NCBI GenBank assembly: GCA_031296935.1
Contig: JAVDPD010000028.1
Coordinates: 16,355-80,354, forward strand
Source: Cerasicoccus maritimus
Lineage (GTDB): Bacteria; Verrucomicrobiota; Verrucomicrobiia; Opitutales; Cerasicoccaceae
Length of the DNA stretch: 64,000 nt
Direction of reading: 5' to 3'
Positions 62,727-64,000 of the stretch are shown in pieces (the stretch's first letter is position 1; each line of letters begins with the position of its first letter). Under the pieces are notes generated by a model, which was given only the letters and a program-made list of their open reading frames with translations, ran no database searches and was not told where the DNA came from. Both the position numbers and the translations under genes were made by a program.

Positions 62727-62892
62727 TTTTGAAGAAATGACCTAACAAAATCTGGAATTTCCAAACAGGCCAATATTTAAGCGCTTAATAATCAGAAAAA
62801 TGGCAACCAAATAGCATGAGACAACTGTTCGTATCTACCCAAACCAGAATTCAAGCTTCACTCCTGAGCTCGTTTAGCACTGACTAGGACGC

Positions 62893-63855
62893 ATGAAGCG
62901 GAAGTCTCTGCCAAAGAAATTTGCGATGCTTGAGCGACGTCTGGGGCGGGAGTTGCTCAGCCAACGCTTATTGCGGCAAGCGTCGCATTGGGCCAGAGTT
63001 TCGCATCAAGGCGAAGGCGCCTTTAAACTACAGAAGTATATCCCCATTGATGACCTCGCGCTGCTGGGGCTAACGTTGACTGGGCTGCGGGGGCGCGCCC
63101 AGCGCAACATCCATGCCCACGAAGTCGTGGAGCAAACCTGGGAGCTCCCTCGCCTGCCCCGCGCCTTTGATGGCTTTCGTTTGTTGCAGCTGACGGACCT
63201 GCACATTGACATCGATGTGGTGCTGGCTGAAACCATCGCGGCCAAGGTCCGCGCGACGCCCCACGACGCCTGCGTGATCACCGGCGACTACCGTAACTCC
63301 ACCGACGATGACTACAGCCCTTCCATGCGGCTCATGGCGCCCATCCTGGAGGCGATTCATGAGCAACGCTGGGGCATCCTCGGCAACCATGATTTCATCG
63401 AACAAGTCTGGTCGCTGGAAGCGGCTGGCCTGCCCATTCTGCTTAACGACGCGAGCGCAATCACACGGGGCGACGAGCAGTTGTGGATTGCCGGCGTCGA
63501 TGATCAACACTTCTACGGCACGGCGGACTTTGCGGCGGCGCGCCGAGACGTGCCCGCCGACGCGTGCTGCATCCTGCTTTGCCACTCTCCCGAGTTTCAC
63601 GCCGACGCCAAGCAGCATGACTACGATTTAATGCTCAGTGGGCACACCCACGCGGGTCAGCTCTGCCTCCCCGGCGGACACCATGTCATCTGCCCGGTTA
63701 AGGACCTCAGCCGCGAATTCATCCGTGGGCGTTGGCAAAGCGGCAACCTTCAAGGCTACACTTCCCGCGGCACAGGTGCCTGCGGTATCCCTGCCCGCCT
63801 AAACTGCCCACCGGAAATCACTATTCACATCCTGCGTTGTGGCAAGGCTGTGTAG
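62893..63855 (+). CDS. Metallophosphoesterase (YkuE-like)
   Basis: The 320-residue protein shows the calcineurin-like set in order: DLH at about 102-104 (LQLTDLHIDID), GDY (VITGDYRNS, where most relatives have GDxxD), GNHD, LCHSPEF and GHTHAGQ. These residues bind two metals. The N-terminal 95 residues are basic and not recognised (MKRKSLPKKFAMLERRLG), without a membrane helix, whereas many YkuE relatives have one. It probably hydrolyses a phosphodiester or phospholipid headgroup; the substrate is unknown. Confidence 0.87.
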   Translation: MKRKSLPKKFAMLERRLGRELLSQRLLRQASHWARVSHQGEGAFKLQKYIPIDDLALLGLTLTGLRGRAQRNIHAHEVVEQTWELPRLPRAFDGFRLLQLTDLHIDIDVVLAETIAAKVRATPHDACVITGDYRNSTDDDYSPSMRLMAPILEAIHEQRWGILGNHDFIEQVWSLEAAGLPILLNDASAITRGDEQLWIAGVDDQHFYGTADFAAARRDVPADACCILLCHSPEFHADAKQHDYDLMLSGHTHAGQLCLPGGHHVICPVKDLSREFIRGRWQSGNLQGYTSRGTGACGIPARLNCPPEITIHILRCGKAV

Positions 63856-63924
63856 GCTCTACTCAACGTATTCGACTTTATAGTAGCAGCTATCAGAACT
63901 GACAGATCGTGCTGTCTGGTCGCT

Positions 63925-63988
63925 TAGAGATAACATGAAGTTGCCGGGTCCAGCACTTGCTCAACCCGGCAACCGATGATAGATCAAA
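63925..63988. repeat. Second, partly degenerate copy of the 64-bp hairpin element
   Basis: The 25-base left arm (63925-63949) is identical to that at 25248-25272. The loop is the exact reverse complement of the first loop, so the copy is inverted. The right arm matches for 10 bases (63964-63973) and then diverges. Confidence 0.75.
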
Positions 63989-64000
63989 AACAATACCTGG

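Overview
The window reads as a chromosomal segment from a marine-type or free-living member of the Verrucomicrobia, most likely class Opitutae. The grounds are PEP-CTERM tails of the form VPEPST + hydrophobic stretch + RRRK, LacI regulators with a verrucomicrobial-style HTH, BspA-type LRR proteins, very large secreted proteins with thrombospondin-3-like C-termini, and DUF1080 and SGNH proteins beside core genes. This assignment is inference from gene style; no rRNA is present to confirm it.

Layout. 1-8749 (minus): the start of a PEP-CTERM/autotransporter-repeat type protein cut by the window edge, an SGNH-type hydrolase, and a 2317-residue secreted multidomain protein. 8946-11250: typA, a YqaE/Pmp3 peptide, tRNA-Phe with promoter and terminator. 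11250-11914: gene-poor, with a probable lrgB remnant and a degenerate 23-bp tandem repeat. 12605-21421 (plus): a tightly packed moxR-DUF58-batA-batB/C-batD-batE operon in which batB and batC are fused. 21785-27652: a PEP-CTERM protein, a decayed beta-helix gene, a receiver protein with a pseudokinase-like tail, ribosomal proteins L31/L36 (zinc-free type) facing L28, a MITE and a hairpin element, a class III cyclase, and a histidine kinase with a degenerate receiver.

27837-50659: a metzincin-type secreted protease, a LacI regulator divergent from an unrecognised enzyme/propeller-like gene, then (minus) a 4043-residue DUF11/SdrD-like giant followed by a PEP-CTERM protein and a DUF1080 protein. 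A 309-residue secreted protein that shares its N-terminal domain with the PEP-CTERM protein diverges from the giant gene. 50691-57352 (minus): a second MoxR operon, moxR-DUF58-transglutaminase, ending in an octaheme cytochrome/TPR protein. 57865-61501: cysK, infA, tadA and a BspA-like LRR protein. 61502-64000: decayed DNA with a broken gene, an IS end, a C17 homopolymer, an IS5-family transposase remnant, a metallophosphoesterase, and a second copy of the hairpin element.

Common themes are two separate MoxR-based envelope systems (one with VWA proteins, one with a transglutaminase and haem proteins) and a set of secreted proteins sharing a common C-terminal module. Domain names come from reading the translated sequence, not from searches.
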